Part shown: one piece after another, positions 1 to 8,056 of the stretch
How the letters are laid out: every line of letters begins with the position of its first letter
How positions within the stretch are numbered: the stretch's first letter is position 1
Source: DATEDA01 sp963789885
Lineage (GTDB): Bacteria > Pseudomonadota > Gammaproteobacteria > Burkholderiales > SG8-39
Length of the DNA: 50,757 nucleotides
Direction of reading: 5' to 3'
Assembly: GCA_963789885.1 (NCBI GenBank)
Contig: CAWBNB010000034.1
Coordinates: 1-50,757, forward strand
Notes under the pieces: model-generated
The model's database searches: none
Told to the model about the DNA's origin: nothing
Seen by the model: the letters and a program-made list of their open reading frames with translations, nothing else
Made by a program: the position numbers and the translations under genes

Positions 1-752
1 TGGGCGGCCGACTCGGCGAGATGCGTCTGCAGACCGACCTCGTACTCGCGTGCGAGGTCGCGGCAGCCGACCAGGAACTCGTCCGAGCAGTGCAGCGGAA
101 TCGTGGGTCCCAGCGCCGGGCAGATCGCATCGCGGTCGAACGACCAGTTGCGAAGGATGGCGCGGCAGGCCTTCAGGCTTTCGGCCCAAGGCGCGGTTGC
201 GGCGCGGCGCGCGGTCTCGCGCAGCGCCTCGGGCAGCGCATCGACGAGCCCCGGGTAGGCCTCGTAGAGGGTGCGATCGGCCATCATCGGCGCGATGACC
301 GCTCTCATCCCCACGTCGCGATAGGCGCGCGCCACCGCATCGACGCCTTCCGTGGAGGGGACCGGGTACTCGACGAATAGATCGTAGGCCGCGGTGCAGC
401 CCTTGCGCACCATCTCCACTGCGCTTAGCTGGGCGCTCAGGTATTTGTCCTCCAGGGTGCGCGAGCCGTTGATTGCCCCGCTGCCCGTGAGAAACACCTC
501 GAGCGGCAGGCGATCGCTCACGGCCCCCTTGCCGAGCCCCCCGTGTGCGTGCGTGTGCGAGTTGACGAGCCCAGGGATGACGAGGCGGTCGGTCGCATCG
601 ATGTGCTCGGCATCCGCCGGTGCCGCCATCCCGGGCGCGCCGATCTCCCGGATGCGACCGTCCTCGATCAGCAGATCGAGCGGCTCGGCACTCAGCGCGC
701 CCGCGCTCAGGACGCGTCCGTTGCGCACCACCTGGTTGCGTCGCTCGCTCAA
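1..752 (-). CDS. Amidohydrolase / deaminase-like protein (C-terminus beyond window)
   Basis: The C-terminal part lies outside the left edge of the window. The visible ~250 residues begin with a beta-rich composite domain and then the metal-binding HxH motif (NSHTHAHGG, H66 and H68 from the TTG start). Near the edge comes a THLAES segment, where the His is the usual third metal ligand. This pattern belongs to the amidohydrolase superfamily branch of cytosine, 8-oxoguanine and methylthioadenosine/S-adenosylhomocysteine deaminases and triazine hydrolases. The TTG at 752 overlaps the stop codon of the upstream ABC ATPase gene (TTGA), so it is translationally coupled; a GTG at 731 is an alternative start. 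Being last in a BMP-type transporter operon, it probably acts on the imported purine or related base. The exact substrate cannot be read from the sequence. Confidence 0.8.
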   Translation of the reverse strand, partial: MSERRNQVVRNGRVLSAGALSAEPLDLLIEDGRIREIGAPGMAAPADAEHIDATDRLVIPGLVNSHTHAHGGLGKGAVSDRLPLEVFLTGSGAINGSRTLEDKYLSAQLSAVEMVRKGCTAAYDLFVEYPVPSTEGVDAVARAYRDVGMRAVIAPMMADRTLYEAYPGLVDALPEALRETARRAATAPWAESLKACRAILRNWSFDRDAICPALGPTIPLHCSDEFLVGCRDLAREYEVGLQTHLAESAA

Positions 753-2320
753 GGTGTCGGCTCCCGCGCCCCTGCACCGGCTCGGGGCGTTGCCGGCGCA
801 GCATGATGCCCGGTCATGTGCCGGCCGATTTCCGCGGCGCTCGCCCGCCCGCGGTCGATGGCGAAAACGAGCCGCCCTTCGAGCATCACCACGATGCGGT
901 CGCAAAGCTCGAGGAGCTCGTCGAGGTCCTCGCTCAGCAGCAGCACGGCGGCGCCGCGATTGCGCGCGTCGAGGATGCGCGAGCGGATCTCGCCGGTCGC
1001 GGCAAAGTCCAGGCCGAGACATGGATTCTGCGCGATCAGCAACCGCACGTCGCCGGAGAGCTCGCGCGCGAGCACCGTGCGCTGCACGTTGCCACCGGAG
1101 AGCGTATCGACGCGCGCCTGCGGTCCGGCGCAGCGGATGCCGAACCGATCGATCAGAACGCGCGCCCGCTGCTCGATCGCCTTGCGGTCGACGAGGCCGC
1201 CCGCGCGCGAGAACGGCGCTACATCGAAATCGCGCAGCGCCAGATTGTCCGCGACGGAGAGCGTGCGCACGCAGCTCGAAGCGAGCGGTTCTTCTGCGAG
1301 CAGGCAAACGCCGCGGGCGCGCATCTCCTTACGCGTGCGGCGGTAGGGCTGCCCGGCGACGGTAATCTCCCCGTTCTCCGCTTCGCGCTGACCGGCCAGC
1401 ACCTCCACGAGCTCGCGCTGGCCGTTGCCCGAAACCCCGGCGACACCGACGATCTCGCCCGAGGCCACGCTCAGGGAAAGCTCGCGCACGGCCGGCGCGC
1501 CCCGGTCGTTCAGCGCCGAGAGACCGCGAAGCTCGAGATACGGCCCGCCGGTCGGGCGGTCCGCGTGCGCGGCGGCGGCCGCGATCGGGCGCTCGCCGAA
1601 GGTCATGAGCACCAGTGCGTTGGCGTCCAGCTCGGCAACCGCGCCACCTCCCGCATTGCGGCCGCCCCGCAGGACGGTCACCTCGCGCGCATGGGCAAGG
1701 ACTTCCGGGAACTTGTGAGTGATGAGGACGACGGTGAGTGCGCCGGCATCGGCGAGCGCGCGCGCGTGAGAGAGCACCTCGTCGGCCTCCTGCGGGGTGA
1801 GGACGCTCGTCGGCTCGTCGAGGATCAGCACCCGGACCCCGAGATAGAGCTGCTTCAGGATCTCGAGCTTCTGCTTCTCCCCCGCGGCGAGCGCCACCGC
1901 CGGCGCATCCGGGTCGAGACGGAAGGGCATCCGCTCGAGGAAGGCGTCGATCGCGCGGCGCTCCGAGCGCCAGTCGATGACTCCCGGGAGGTCGGCGCGC
2001 GCAAGGAGGAGGTTCTCCGCGACCGTCATGCTCGGCACCAGCGTGAAATGCTGGTAGACCATGCCGAGCCCCAGCGCGTGCGCGGCGCGCGGATCCGCGA
2101 TGGCGCGTGGGACCCCGCCGACGCGGATCGTCCCCGAGTCGATGGCATGAAACCCCATCAGGCACTTGACGAGCGTGCTCTTGCCGGCGCCGTTCTCCCC
2201 GAGCAGGGCGTGAAACGTCCCCGGCTCGAAACGCACCGACACGCCGTCGAGCGCCTGCACGCTGCCGAAGCGCTTGCAGAGGTCGACTGCCTCGATGAGC
2301 GGCGGCGGTTGGGCGTTCAT
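749..2320 (-). CDS. ABC transporter ATP-binding protein, double-domain sugar/nucleoside type
   Basis: This 523-residue protein has two tandem nucleotide-binding domains, as in the RbsA/NupO-type ATPases of simple-sugar and nucleoside importers. The first domain has Walker A GENGAGKSTL (residues 41-50) and Walker B LILDEPTSVLTP. The second has a degenerate Walker A (GVSGNGQREL) and a clear LSGGNVQR signature, the asymmetry typical of this family. It sits 4 bp downstream of a permease gene and overlaps the amidohydrolase gene that follows. It powers uptake through the two neighbouring permeases at the inner face of the membrane. Substrate is inferred from the BMP-type binding protein in the operon. 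Confidence 0.93.
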   Translation of the reverse strand: MNAQPPPLIEAVDLCKRFGSVQALDGVSVRFEPGTFHALLGENGAGKSTLVKCLMGFHAIDSGTIRVGGVPRAIADPRAAHALGLGMVYQHFTLVPSMTVAENLLLARADLPGVIDWRSERRAIDAFLERMPFRLDPDAPAVALAAGEKQKLEILKQLYLGVRVLILDEPTSVLTPQEADEVLSHARALADAGALTVVLITHKFPEVLAHAREVTVLRGGRNAGGGAVAELDANALVLMTFGERPIAAAAAHADRPTGGPYLELRGLSALNDRGAPAVRELSLSVASGEIVGVAGVSGNGQRELVEVLAGQREAENGEITVAGQPYRRTRKEMRARGVCLLAEEPLASSCVRTLSVADNLALRDFDVAPFSRAGGLVDRKAIEQRARVLIDRFGIRCAGPQARVDTLSGGNVQRTVLARELSGDVRLLIAQNPCLGLDFAATGEIRSRILDARNRGAAVLLLSEDLDELLELCDRIVVMLEGRLVFAIDRGRASAAEIGRHMTGHHAAPATPRAGAGAREPTP

Positions 2321-2324
2321 GGCC

Positions 2325-3251
2325 TCACCGGTTGATCGAGAGCTCGCCCGGGGCCCCCAGCAGCCGATGGCGGCGCGAGGAGCTCGCGATCAGGAGGGCA
2401 AGGGTCAGCGCGTAGGGCGCGGCCCCGGTCAGGTAGTAGTAGCCGGTGACACCTGCCGTCTGCAGCGCCGGACCGAGCGCCGAGGCGCCGCCGAAGAGCA
2501 GCGAGACCCAGAAGCAGTTCAGCGGGCGCCAGCGGGCGAAGATCACGAGCGTCACTGCCATCAACCCCTGGCCGCTGGAAAGGCCTTCGGCCCAGGTCCC
2601 GGGGTAGGAGAGGGAGAGGAAGGCTCCGGCGATCCCCGCAAAGAGCCCCCCGATCGCAGTCGCCAGAGTGCGCGTCAGGTTCACCGGGTACCCGGCGGCG
2701 CGTGCGGCTTCCGCGTTGTCGCCGACGGCGCGCACGATGAGCCCCCAGCGCGTGTTCGCGAACACCCACCGCATGGCGAGCGCCCCCGCGATGCCGGCGA
2801 AGAAGAGCGGGCTCACGTCGAGTGCCGCGCGGATCGCGGGCACGTCGCTCATCGCCCCCAGCCCGAGGGTGGGAAGCCGTGGCGCCTGGGGCTGCACGAA
2901 CGGCTTCCCCAGGAAGAACGCCAGCCCGGTGCCGAAGATGAAGAGACCGATGCCCACCGCGACGTCGTTGACGCGCGGCAGATTGCAGACGGTCGCGTGC
3001 AGCAGCCCGAAAATGCTGCCCACACCCGCGGCGACGAGGACACCCAGCCAGGCGGATCCCGTCAGGTACGAGGCACCGTATCCGCTCATCGCGCCCATCA
3101 GGAGCGTGCCCTCGAGCCCGAGGTTCACGCGGCCGCTTTTCTCGGTGAGGGTTTCGCCCAGGCTCACGAAGAGATACGGCGTCGAGACGCGGATCGCACC
3201 GCCCACCACGGCAATCAAGACACCCCACCAGCCGAGCTCGCCGGGACTCAT
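2325..3251 (-). CDS. ABC transporter permease, nucleoside/BMP-type (second permease)
   Basis: A 308-residue, strongly hydrophobic protein with about 8-9 membrane segments and the hallmark segment SGRVNLGLEGTLLMGA near its N-terminus, typical of the shorter permease in BMP-type nucleoside importers (YufQ/NupQ-like, BPD_transp_2 fold). The start ATG at 3251 overlaps the stop codon of the upstream permease gene (ATGA), so the two are translated together. Together with the other permease it forms the membrane channel for the substrate delivered by the BMP-family protein. Confidence 0.92.
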   Translation of the reverse strand: MSPGELGWWGVLIAVVGGAIRVSTPYLFVSLGETLTEKSGRVNLGLEGTLLMGAMSGYGASYLTGSAWLGVLVAAGVGSIFGLLHATVCNLPRVNDVAVGIGLFIFGTGLAFFLGKPFVQPQAPRLPTLGLGAMSDVPAIRAALDVSPLFFAGIAGALAMRWVFANTRWGLIVRAVGDNAEAARAAGYPVNLTRTLATAIGGLFAGIAGAFLSLSYPGTWAEGLSSGQGLMAVTLVIFARWRPLNCFWVSLLFGGASALGPALQTAGVTGYYYLTGAAPYALTLALLIASSSRRHRLLGAPGELSINR

Positions 3252-4291
3252 GCGGCGGCACTCGATTCCCGGAAGAGCCGGAGGCGTCCATAGAGCGCAT
3301 TGGACGCGAGCACGCACAGGAAGATGATGCCCTGCAGGACCTGGGTCGCGGCGTCGGGCATGTCGAACCGCCGCTGCATTAGGCCGCCGCTCGCCGAGAT
3401 CCCGCCGACGAGGAGCGCGAAGAACACGATGGCGAGCGGGTTCTGTCGCGCGAGGAAGGCGACCAGGATGCCGGCATAGCCGAACCCCACGGCGAGCGAG
3501 CTGCTGGCGGCGCCGTGCACGGCGACGATCTCCACCGCGCCGGCGAGCCCCGCGGCAGCCCCGCCGAGCCCGCAGGCAAGCAGCGTCAGGCGCCCGATGG
3601 GCAACCCGACGAGCTGCGCGGCGCGCGGGTTTCCGCCGAGCACTCCGATCGCGACCCCCAATACGGTGTATCGGAGCAATACGAACGCGATCACGCACGC
3701 GGCGATCCCGAACGCGAGCCCCCAGTGCACGCCGATGCCGGGCAGCGGATCGACCATGTAGGCCTTGGGAATGGACCAGCTGGTGGGCTTGAGCGAGACC
3801 TCGAGATCCCGGATCGGCCCGCTTACCAGGTGATTGAGCAGGGCGATCGCGATGTAGTTGAGCAACAGCGTGGCAATCGTCTCATTGACGCCGCGCAGGT
3901 ATTTCAGTGCGCCGGCCATCGCGATCCACGCCGCCCCCCCGGCCGCGCCCGCGAGACAGACGACGACCGTGCCCGGCGCGGGCGCCAGGGCGCTCGCCAC
4001 CACGCCGGCCAGCACCGCACACACGCCCCCGACGACCAGGGCGCCCTCCCCGCCGATGACGAGCAGGCCGGCGCGGGCCGGAATCGCCGTGCACAGGGCC
4101 GTGAGCATCAGCGGCGCCGCCTGCGTGAGCGTGGCCTGCAGCGAGAACGGCGTGCCGAACCCGCCGAGCCACAGGACCGCGTAGACGGCGAGCGGGTCGA
4201 GGCCGTTGCCGAGCAGGAACAGCGCGAAGAGCGCGATCGCAACGGCGATCGCGCCCGCGGTGATGACCGCGGCCTCGGCGCGCGCCCGCAT
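3248..4291 (-). CDS. ABC transporter permease, nucleoside/BMP-type (first permease)
   Basis: A 347-residue polytopic membrane protein with the motifs of the longer permease of purine-nucleoside importers (YufP/NupP-like): an early RAGLLVIGGEGALVVGG segment, then VNETIATLLLNYIAI and later PRAAQLVGLPI. It carries about 9-10 hydrophobic segments. The start overlaps the last base of the binding-protein gene (TGATG) and the stop overlaps the next permease start. This tight coupling fits a complete importer operon. Confidence 0.92.
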   Translation of the reverse strand: MRARAEAAVITAGAIAVAIALFALFLLGNGLDPLAVYAVLWLGGFGTPFSLQATLTQAAPLMLTALCTAIPARAGLLVIGGEGALVVGGVCAVLAGVVASALAPAPGTVVVCLAGAAGGAAWIAMAGALKYLRGVNETIATLLLNYIAIALLNHLVSGPIRDLEVSLKPTSWSIPKAYMVDPLPGIGVHWGLAFGIAACVIAFVLLRYTVLGVAIGVLGGNPRAAQLVGLPIGRLTLLACGLGGAAAGLAGAVEIVAVHGAASSSLAVGFGYAGILVAFLARQNPLAIVFFALLVGGISASGGLMQRRFDMPDAATQVLQGIIFLCVLASNALYGRLRLFRESSAAA

Positions 4292-5424
4292 CAGCGAGCG
4301 AGGCCGGTCTTTCCGATCGCGCCCTCGACCAGGAACTTGACGCCGAGCTTGAACTGGTTGTCCTCGTTGCCGATCGTCTCTCCGGCCTTGAGGACCACGT
4401 TGCCTTCGTTGTCCCGAAGCAAGCCGTGATAGATCGCGAGCTTGTCATCGGCAAGCGCCTGGCGCGTCTTGAGGACCTCGACCCGGACGCGTTCGGGCAC
4501 CGCCGTGCCGAATGGCGAGAGCTTCACCATGTCGCGCTTGAACCCGCCGCGCAGCAGGTTCGGGTACGGACCGTTCGTCTGCCAGGCGCGCACGAACTCC
4601 GCGCCCTTGCCCCAGTTCCACTCCGCGCCGGTCAGGAACCCCTTCGGCGCCAGCGCGGAAAGGTCGGTGTGATACCCGCAGGAGTAGATGCCCCGTCGCT
4701 CGGCCGTCTCGATCACCACCTTCGGGCTGTCGCAATTGCCGATGATCACGTCGACGCCCTGATCGACCATGCTGTTGACCGCCTCGGCCTCCTTCACCGG
4801 GTTGTTCCAATCGCCGGTGATGACGACCTGGCAGGTGATCTTGGGATTGACCGAGCGTGCGCCGAGGATGAAACCGTTGCAGTTGTTGAAGATGAAATAG
4901 AGCGGTTTCGCGCCGATGAACCCGATCTTGCCGGTCTTCGACATGTGGCCCGCGGTCACGCCGCAGAGATAGTGCGACTCTTCCATGTAGCCCCGGTAGC
5001 CGATCGTGTTCTTCGGGTCGCCGTCCTTCCACAGCGCCCCCGCGTGCACGAACAAGACCTCCGGGAACTTGGGCGCAGTCTTCAGAATGAAGGGCCAGAA
5101 CCCGAACGAGGTCGGAAACAGCACGCGCGCGCCATCGAGGCGGATCATGCTCTCCATGACCTTCTCGACCTCGGCAGTCTCGGGCACGTTCTCCTGCTCG
5201 ATGATCTTGACCCCGTCGAGCTTGCCGATCTGGCGGGCGGCCACCGCGAATGCCTGATTCCACCCATAGTCCTGGCGCACGCCCGTATAGATGAATCCGA
5301 CGGTCATGGGCTTCGCCTGGGCGCGCGCAAGAAGCGGCAGCGCCGAAACGAGGCCTGCAGCGGTCATCACCTGGCCTGCCTTGCCGAGAAACCGGCGACG
5401 CGAGTGGGACGGCGAGCGGGCCAT
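4291..5424 (-). CDS. BMP family ABC transporter substrate-binding protein (Tat-exported)
   Basis: This 377-residue protein starts with a twin-arginine signal peptide (SRRRFLGKAG, then a hydrophobic stretch and an ARAQA cleavage region at about residues 33-37). The mature part reads as a BMP/PnrA-type periplasmic binding protein, a family that binds purine nucleosides, purines or related compounds: VGFIYTGVRQDYGWNQA at the start, then HYLCGVTAGHMSKTGKIGFIGA and VDVIIGNCDSPKVV. It is the first gene of the importer operon, followed by two permeases, the ATPase and the amidohydrolase. Export in folded form is inferred from the Tat motif. The region upstream (5425-5613) must hold the operon promoter, but I see no clear -35/-10 pair. 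Confidence 0.93.
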   Translation of the reverse strand: MARSPSHSRRRFLGKAGQVMTAAGLVSALPLLARAQAKPMTVGFIYTGVRQDYGWNQAFAVAARQIGKLDGVKIIEQENVPETAEVEKVMESMIRLDGARVLFPTSFGFWPFILKTAPKFPEVLFVHAGALWKDGDPKNTIGYRGYMEESHYLCGVTAGHMSKTGKIGFIGAKPLYFIFNNCNGFILGARSVNPKITCQVVITGDWNNPVKEAEAVNSMVDQGVDVIIGNCDSPKVVIETAERRGIYSCGYHTDLSALAPKGFLTGAEWNWGKGAEFVRAWQTNGPYPNLLRGGFKRDMVKLSPFGTAVPERVRVEVLKTRQALADDKLAIYHGLLRDNEGNVVLKAGETIGNEDNQFKLGVKFLVEGAIGKTGLAR

Positions 5425-5613
5425 GCAGATCTCCTTGTGCGTTGAAGGGAAGAGACGCCGAAAACCAGTATAGCGTACGGACGTGGGCGCGAAGTCCGCG
5501 ACGGGCTTACCGGCCTGCGCTGAGCGAATGGCAGGATATGGTGCGGCGGGCTGTGAACGCCTCTTGGGGAAGAGGCAGAGAGCGCGGCTAAGGAGAACGC
5601 GTCGTGCTTCGCC

Positions 5614-5982
5614 CTATTGGCAGAAATAACGGGCCGATCCAGCGTCCCCGGTCACGACGAAACCGTCGTTCAGCATCTGCAGCTGGATCCGGACCTCCCG
5701 GTGGCGAGCATTGTTGAACCACATGCCGCCGACTCCCCCTGGCTGGTTCGTGAGGATCTCGAACTCGATCAGATTCCCGCTCTGGTCGTGAAACTGGCCG
5801 TAGATGCGGTGGGTGTCGTAGTACATCAGCCGCTCGACTTGCATCACACCGCGCACGGCCTGGCCCTGCCAGTTCGTGTGGCACTGGCGCCGGGCGAGAA
5901 CCTGGGCTTCGGCCCCGCTCATCCACGTGGTCAGGAGCAGAGCAGCGCACAGCAGAGCGACGAGCGACCCCACGTTCGTCAA
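5614..5982 (-). CDS. Small exported protein of unknown function
   Basis: The frame encodes a hydrophobic export signal (ALLCAALLLTTW, ending in an AEAQ-type cleavage site) and then about 95 residues with a conserved-looking globular body, two Cys (near the mature N-terminus and the penultimate position, possibly a disulfide) and many aromatic residues. I do not recognise a family. The start is uncertain: the TTG at 5982 and the GTG at 5973 both lie just before the signal core, and neither has a good ribosome binding site. The frame stays open far upstream, but that part overlaps the zinc-protein gene in another frame and looks non-coding. It lies 52 bp downstream of the DnaJ-type zinc protein, same strand, and could be co-transcribed. 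Confidence 0.5.
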   Translation of the reverse strand: MTNVGSLVALLCAALLLTTWMSGAEAQVLARRQCHTNWQGQAVRGVMQVERLMYYDTHRIYGQFHDQSGNLIEFEILTNQPGGVGGMWFNNARHREVRIQLQMLNDGFVVTGDAGSARYFCQ

Positions 5983-6034
5983 CGAGGATTTGACGAATGC
6001 CCGCCGACTATCCGAGGTATCGCAGTAAGAGTGC

Positions 6035-6634
6035 TCAAATCCCACTCTGTTGAAACTCCTTGCAATGCTTCTGCAGTTCGAGGAGAAGGCCAGCGACGGT
6101 GTCCAGGTCGTCGCAAATACGGGTGTCGTGCGTGCTTGTGTTTGCAGACGCCCGACACTGCTTGAGGTTCCTCTCCACTTCAGCGTGCAACTGACCAACC
6201 CGATCCACCGCTTCCAGCGAAAGCAAGTCGGTGTGCGCCAATCCCCGCACCAGTCGGCTCTCGAGCGCCTTAGGAAAGTGCCTCGACTGGAAGATATGCC
6301 GGTAAACGTCCGCGTGTTTGCTCCAGATCTTCTGCTTGCGTCCCGGTACGGGAGCCCGGTACGCCGGTTCGCCGGGCGGGACAAAGAAGCAGTCCGTACC
6401 GTGCATCTCCGGCCGCTTCAAGCTGCCTGAGCCGCGACACCTTTGACACTTCGCCCGGCCGCTACCCGAGCAGTGCAAACAGGTCCTCGAGATTTCGCGT
6501 GTCGAGCGAGGTCCGTACGCATATGTCACGTGTCGGCCGCTCCCACCGCAGAACGAGCACGACCGTCTGCCGGTACCGCTGCACGCGAAGCACATCGTGT
6601 ATCGGCTCGAATTGGATCCCCAGAGATCGCCCAT
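6035..6634 (-). CDS. DnaJ-type cysteine-rich zinc-finger protein without a J domain
   Basis: This 199-residue protein contains four CxxCxGxG-type motifs in two pairs: CFACSGTG and CSFCGGSG at about residues 15-33, CLHCSGSG and CQRCRGSG at about 51-69. That is the exact layout of the central zinc-binding domain of DnaJ/Hsp40, but there is no J domain and no DnaJ C-terminal substrate domain. The remaining ~120 residues are charged and partly helical, with no family I recognise. The ATG at 6634 lacks a clear ribosome binding site; a second ATG directly precedes the first motif at residue 14. Zinc binding and a role in protein folding or disulfide handling are inferences from the motif only. The small exported protein downstream may be a partner. 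Confidence 0.75.
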   Translation of the reverse strand: MGDLWGSNSSRYTMCFACSGTGRRSCSFCGGSGRHVTYAYGPRSTREISRTCLHCSGSGRAKCQRCRGSGSLKRPEMHGTDCFFVPPGEPAYRAPVPGRKQKIWSKHADVYRHIFQSRHFPKALESRLVRGLAHTDLLSLEAVDRVGQLHAEVERNLKQCRASANTSTHDTRICDDLDTVAGLLLELQKHCKEFQQSGI

Positions 6635-7059
6635 GGCTCAATTCGGTTGAAGTTTCGGAATGCGCTTTCGGGGCTATGTGCGGGACCAGAGATCTGATCG
6701 GAACGATGGCTTGAGTGTCCGCGGAAATCGTCCCGGATAACATTCGCCGGAAGGAGTAGGCCGGCGAAGAAAGTCTCGCTTAGTGAGAGGGGTCACCTCG
6801 CACCAGCGTTTGAAGATGGCCGAATCGCCGAACGGCTTCACCATCCGTTTGGCTAGGCCCGTTGGACGACTGAGAATCGGTTCCGGCTCATTCCGCAAGC
6901 GCCTCGCCTCAGCAGCCGCCCGCCCATTGCATGCATGCACATCACTCATGCAAGCGATGACGAAAGATCGATTGAGAACGGAGTAACGCTGCGAGCACAA
7001 TCGACGCCTTTCGCTCAACGCGCTTCGCACGGGATGCGCGCGCCAATGAAAGGTTGCCC
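6635..7059. other. Intergenic region between the zinc protein and the DMT transporter
   Basis: About 425 bases between divergent genes. Open frames exist on both strands here (for example minus strand, 6674-7030) but their composition is biased to Arg, Ser and Pro and they show no domain or ribosome binding site, so I do not call them. The region must contain promoters for both flanking genes. I see no convincing repeat, RNA gene or terminator. Confidence 0.5.
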
Positions 7060-7968
7060 ATGGATGCCATTGCTACCGCTCGCCGATCGCCCGCGATGTC
7101 TTCGCTCGGCGTGCTGTTTGTGGTTCTCTGGAGTAGCGCCTGGATCGCCGGAAAGATCAGCCTGCCCTACGCGGGGCCGTTCACGCTGCTCCTGATCAGG
7201 TTCGCCTCCGCCGGAGTGGTGTTGCTGCTGGTCGCGCTCGCCACCGGCGCGCCCTGGCCCGACAAGGTCGCCGACTACGGGCACCTGGCGGTTGCGGGCG
7301 TACTGATCCAGGGCTTGGCGCTTGGCTGCGCCTACCTCGGTCTGCAGCTCGGTGTGAGCGCAGGCATGTCCGGGCTCGTCAACGGCCTCGCGCCGCTCTT
7401 CACGGCGCTCGGAGCCGTCCCGTTCCTGGGCGAGCGGGTCGGGCCGCGGCAATGGCTCGGCCTGTCCGTCGGCCTGATCGGCGTCGCGCTCGTCGTGATC
7501 GACCGGGTTTCGCTCGGAGGTGCGAACTGGCAAGGCTACGCGGCGACGTTCGCGGCGCTGGCGGCTCTGGTCTGCGGCACGCTTTACCAGAAGAAGTACT
7601 GCGGCGGGATGGATCTGCGCACGGGCGCTCTCATCCAGCTCGCCGTGGCGAGTGCCGTCGTCTTCCTCCCCGCGCTGCGCCTCGAGGGATTGCAGGTCGA
7701 GTGGAACCGGACGCTGATCCTCGCCTCGTCGTGGCTCTCGCTCGGCAATTCGATCGGGGCGTTCAGCCTGCTGTACGTGCTGCTGCGGAACGGGGAGGCG
7801 AGCCGGGTCTCGGCGCTCTTCTACCTCGTTCCCCCCATCACGGCCCTAATGGGGTTCGCGGCGCTGCACGAGACGCTAAGCGCTGCCGCGCTCGCCGGCT
7901 TCGCCATCGCGGTGGGCGGCGTCTACCTCGGAACCAGGCAGGACATGCCGCAAGAGACGGAGACCTGA
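7060..7968 (+). CDS. EamA/DMT-superfamily transporter
   Basis: A ~302-residue inner-membrane protein with ten predicted hydrophobic segments arranged as two five-segment halves, as in the drug/metabolite exporter superfamily. The first half opens with LGVLFVVLWSSAWIAGKIS and the second half ends with VPPITALMGFAALHE and a final segment before a short polar tail, all typical of EamA proteins. The ATG at 7060 is preceded at 6 nt by AAAGG; a TTG at 7054 is in frame but lies inside that spacing. It stands alone, convergent with the flavoprotein gene. Substrate unknown: the family exports amino acids, metabolites or toxic compounds. Confidence 0.9.
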   Translation: MDAIATARRSPAMSSLGVLFVVLWSSAWIAGKISLPYAGPFTLLLIRFASAGVVLLLVALATGAPWPDKVADYGHLAVAGVLIQGLALGCAYLGLQLGVSAGMSGLVNGLAPLFTALGAVPFLGERVGPRQWLGLSVGLIGVALVVIDRVSLGGANWQGYAATFAALAALVCGTLYQKKYCGGMDLRTGALIQLAVASAVVFLPALRLEGLQVEWNRTLILASSWLSLGNSIGAFSLLYVLLRNGEASRVSALFYLVPPITALMGFAALHETLSAAALAGFAIAVGGVYLGTRQDMPQETET

Positions 7969-8056
7969 GCTCCAATCGATGAGTCGCCGCGGTTAGCTGC
8001 GTACTCTTCCGGCGCAGCCTGGGCGAGCTGGCACGTCCAGCAGGGCACGCCGCTAG

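Noticed and set aside
620..2335. Plus-strand open frame of 571 codons
   Set aside because: It lies antisense to the ABC ATPase gene, whose motifs are clear; the product is Arg/Ala-rich with no domain, a typical shadow in GC-rich DNA.
6674..7030. Minus-strand 118-codon frame in the intergenic region
   Set aside because: Basic, low in regular structure, without family or ribosome binding site; it lies in the promoter region of the neighbouring genes.
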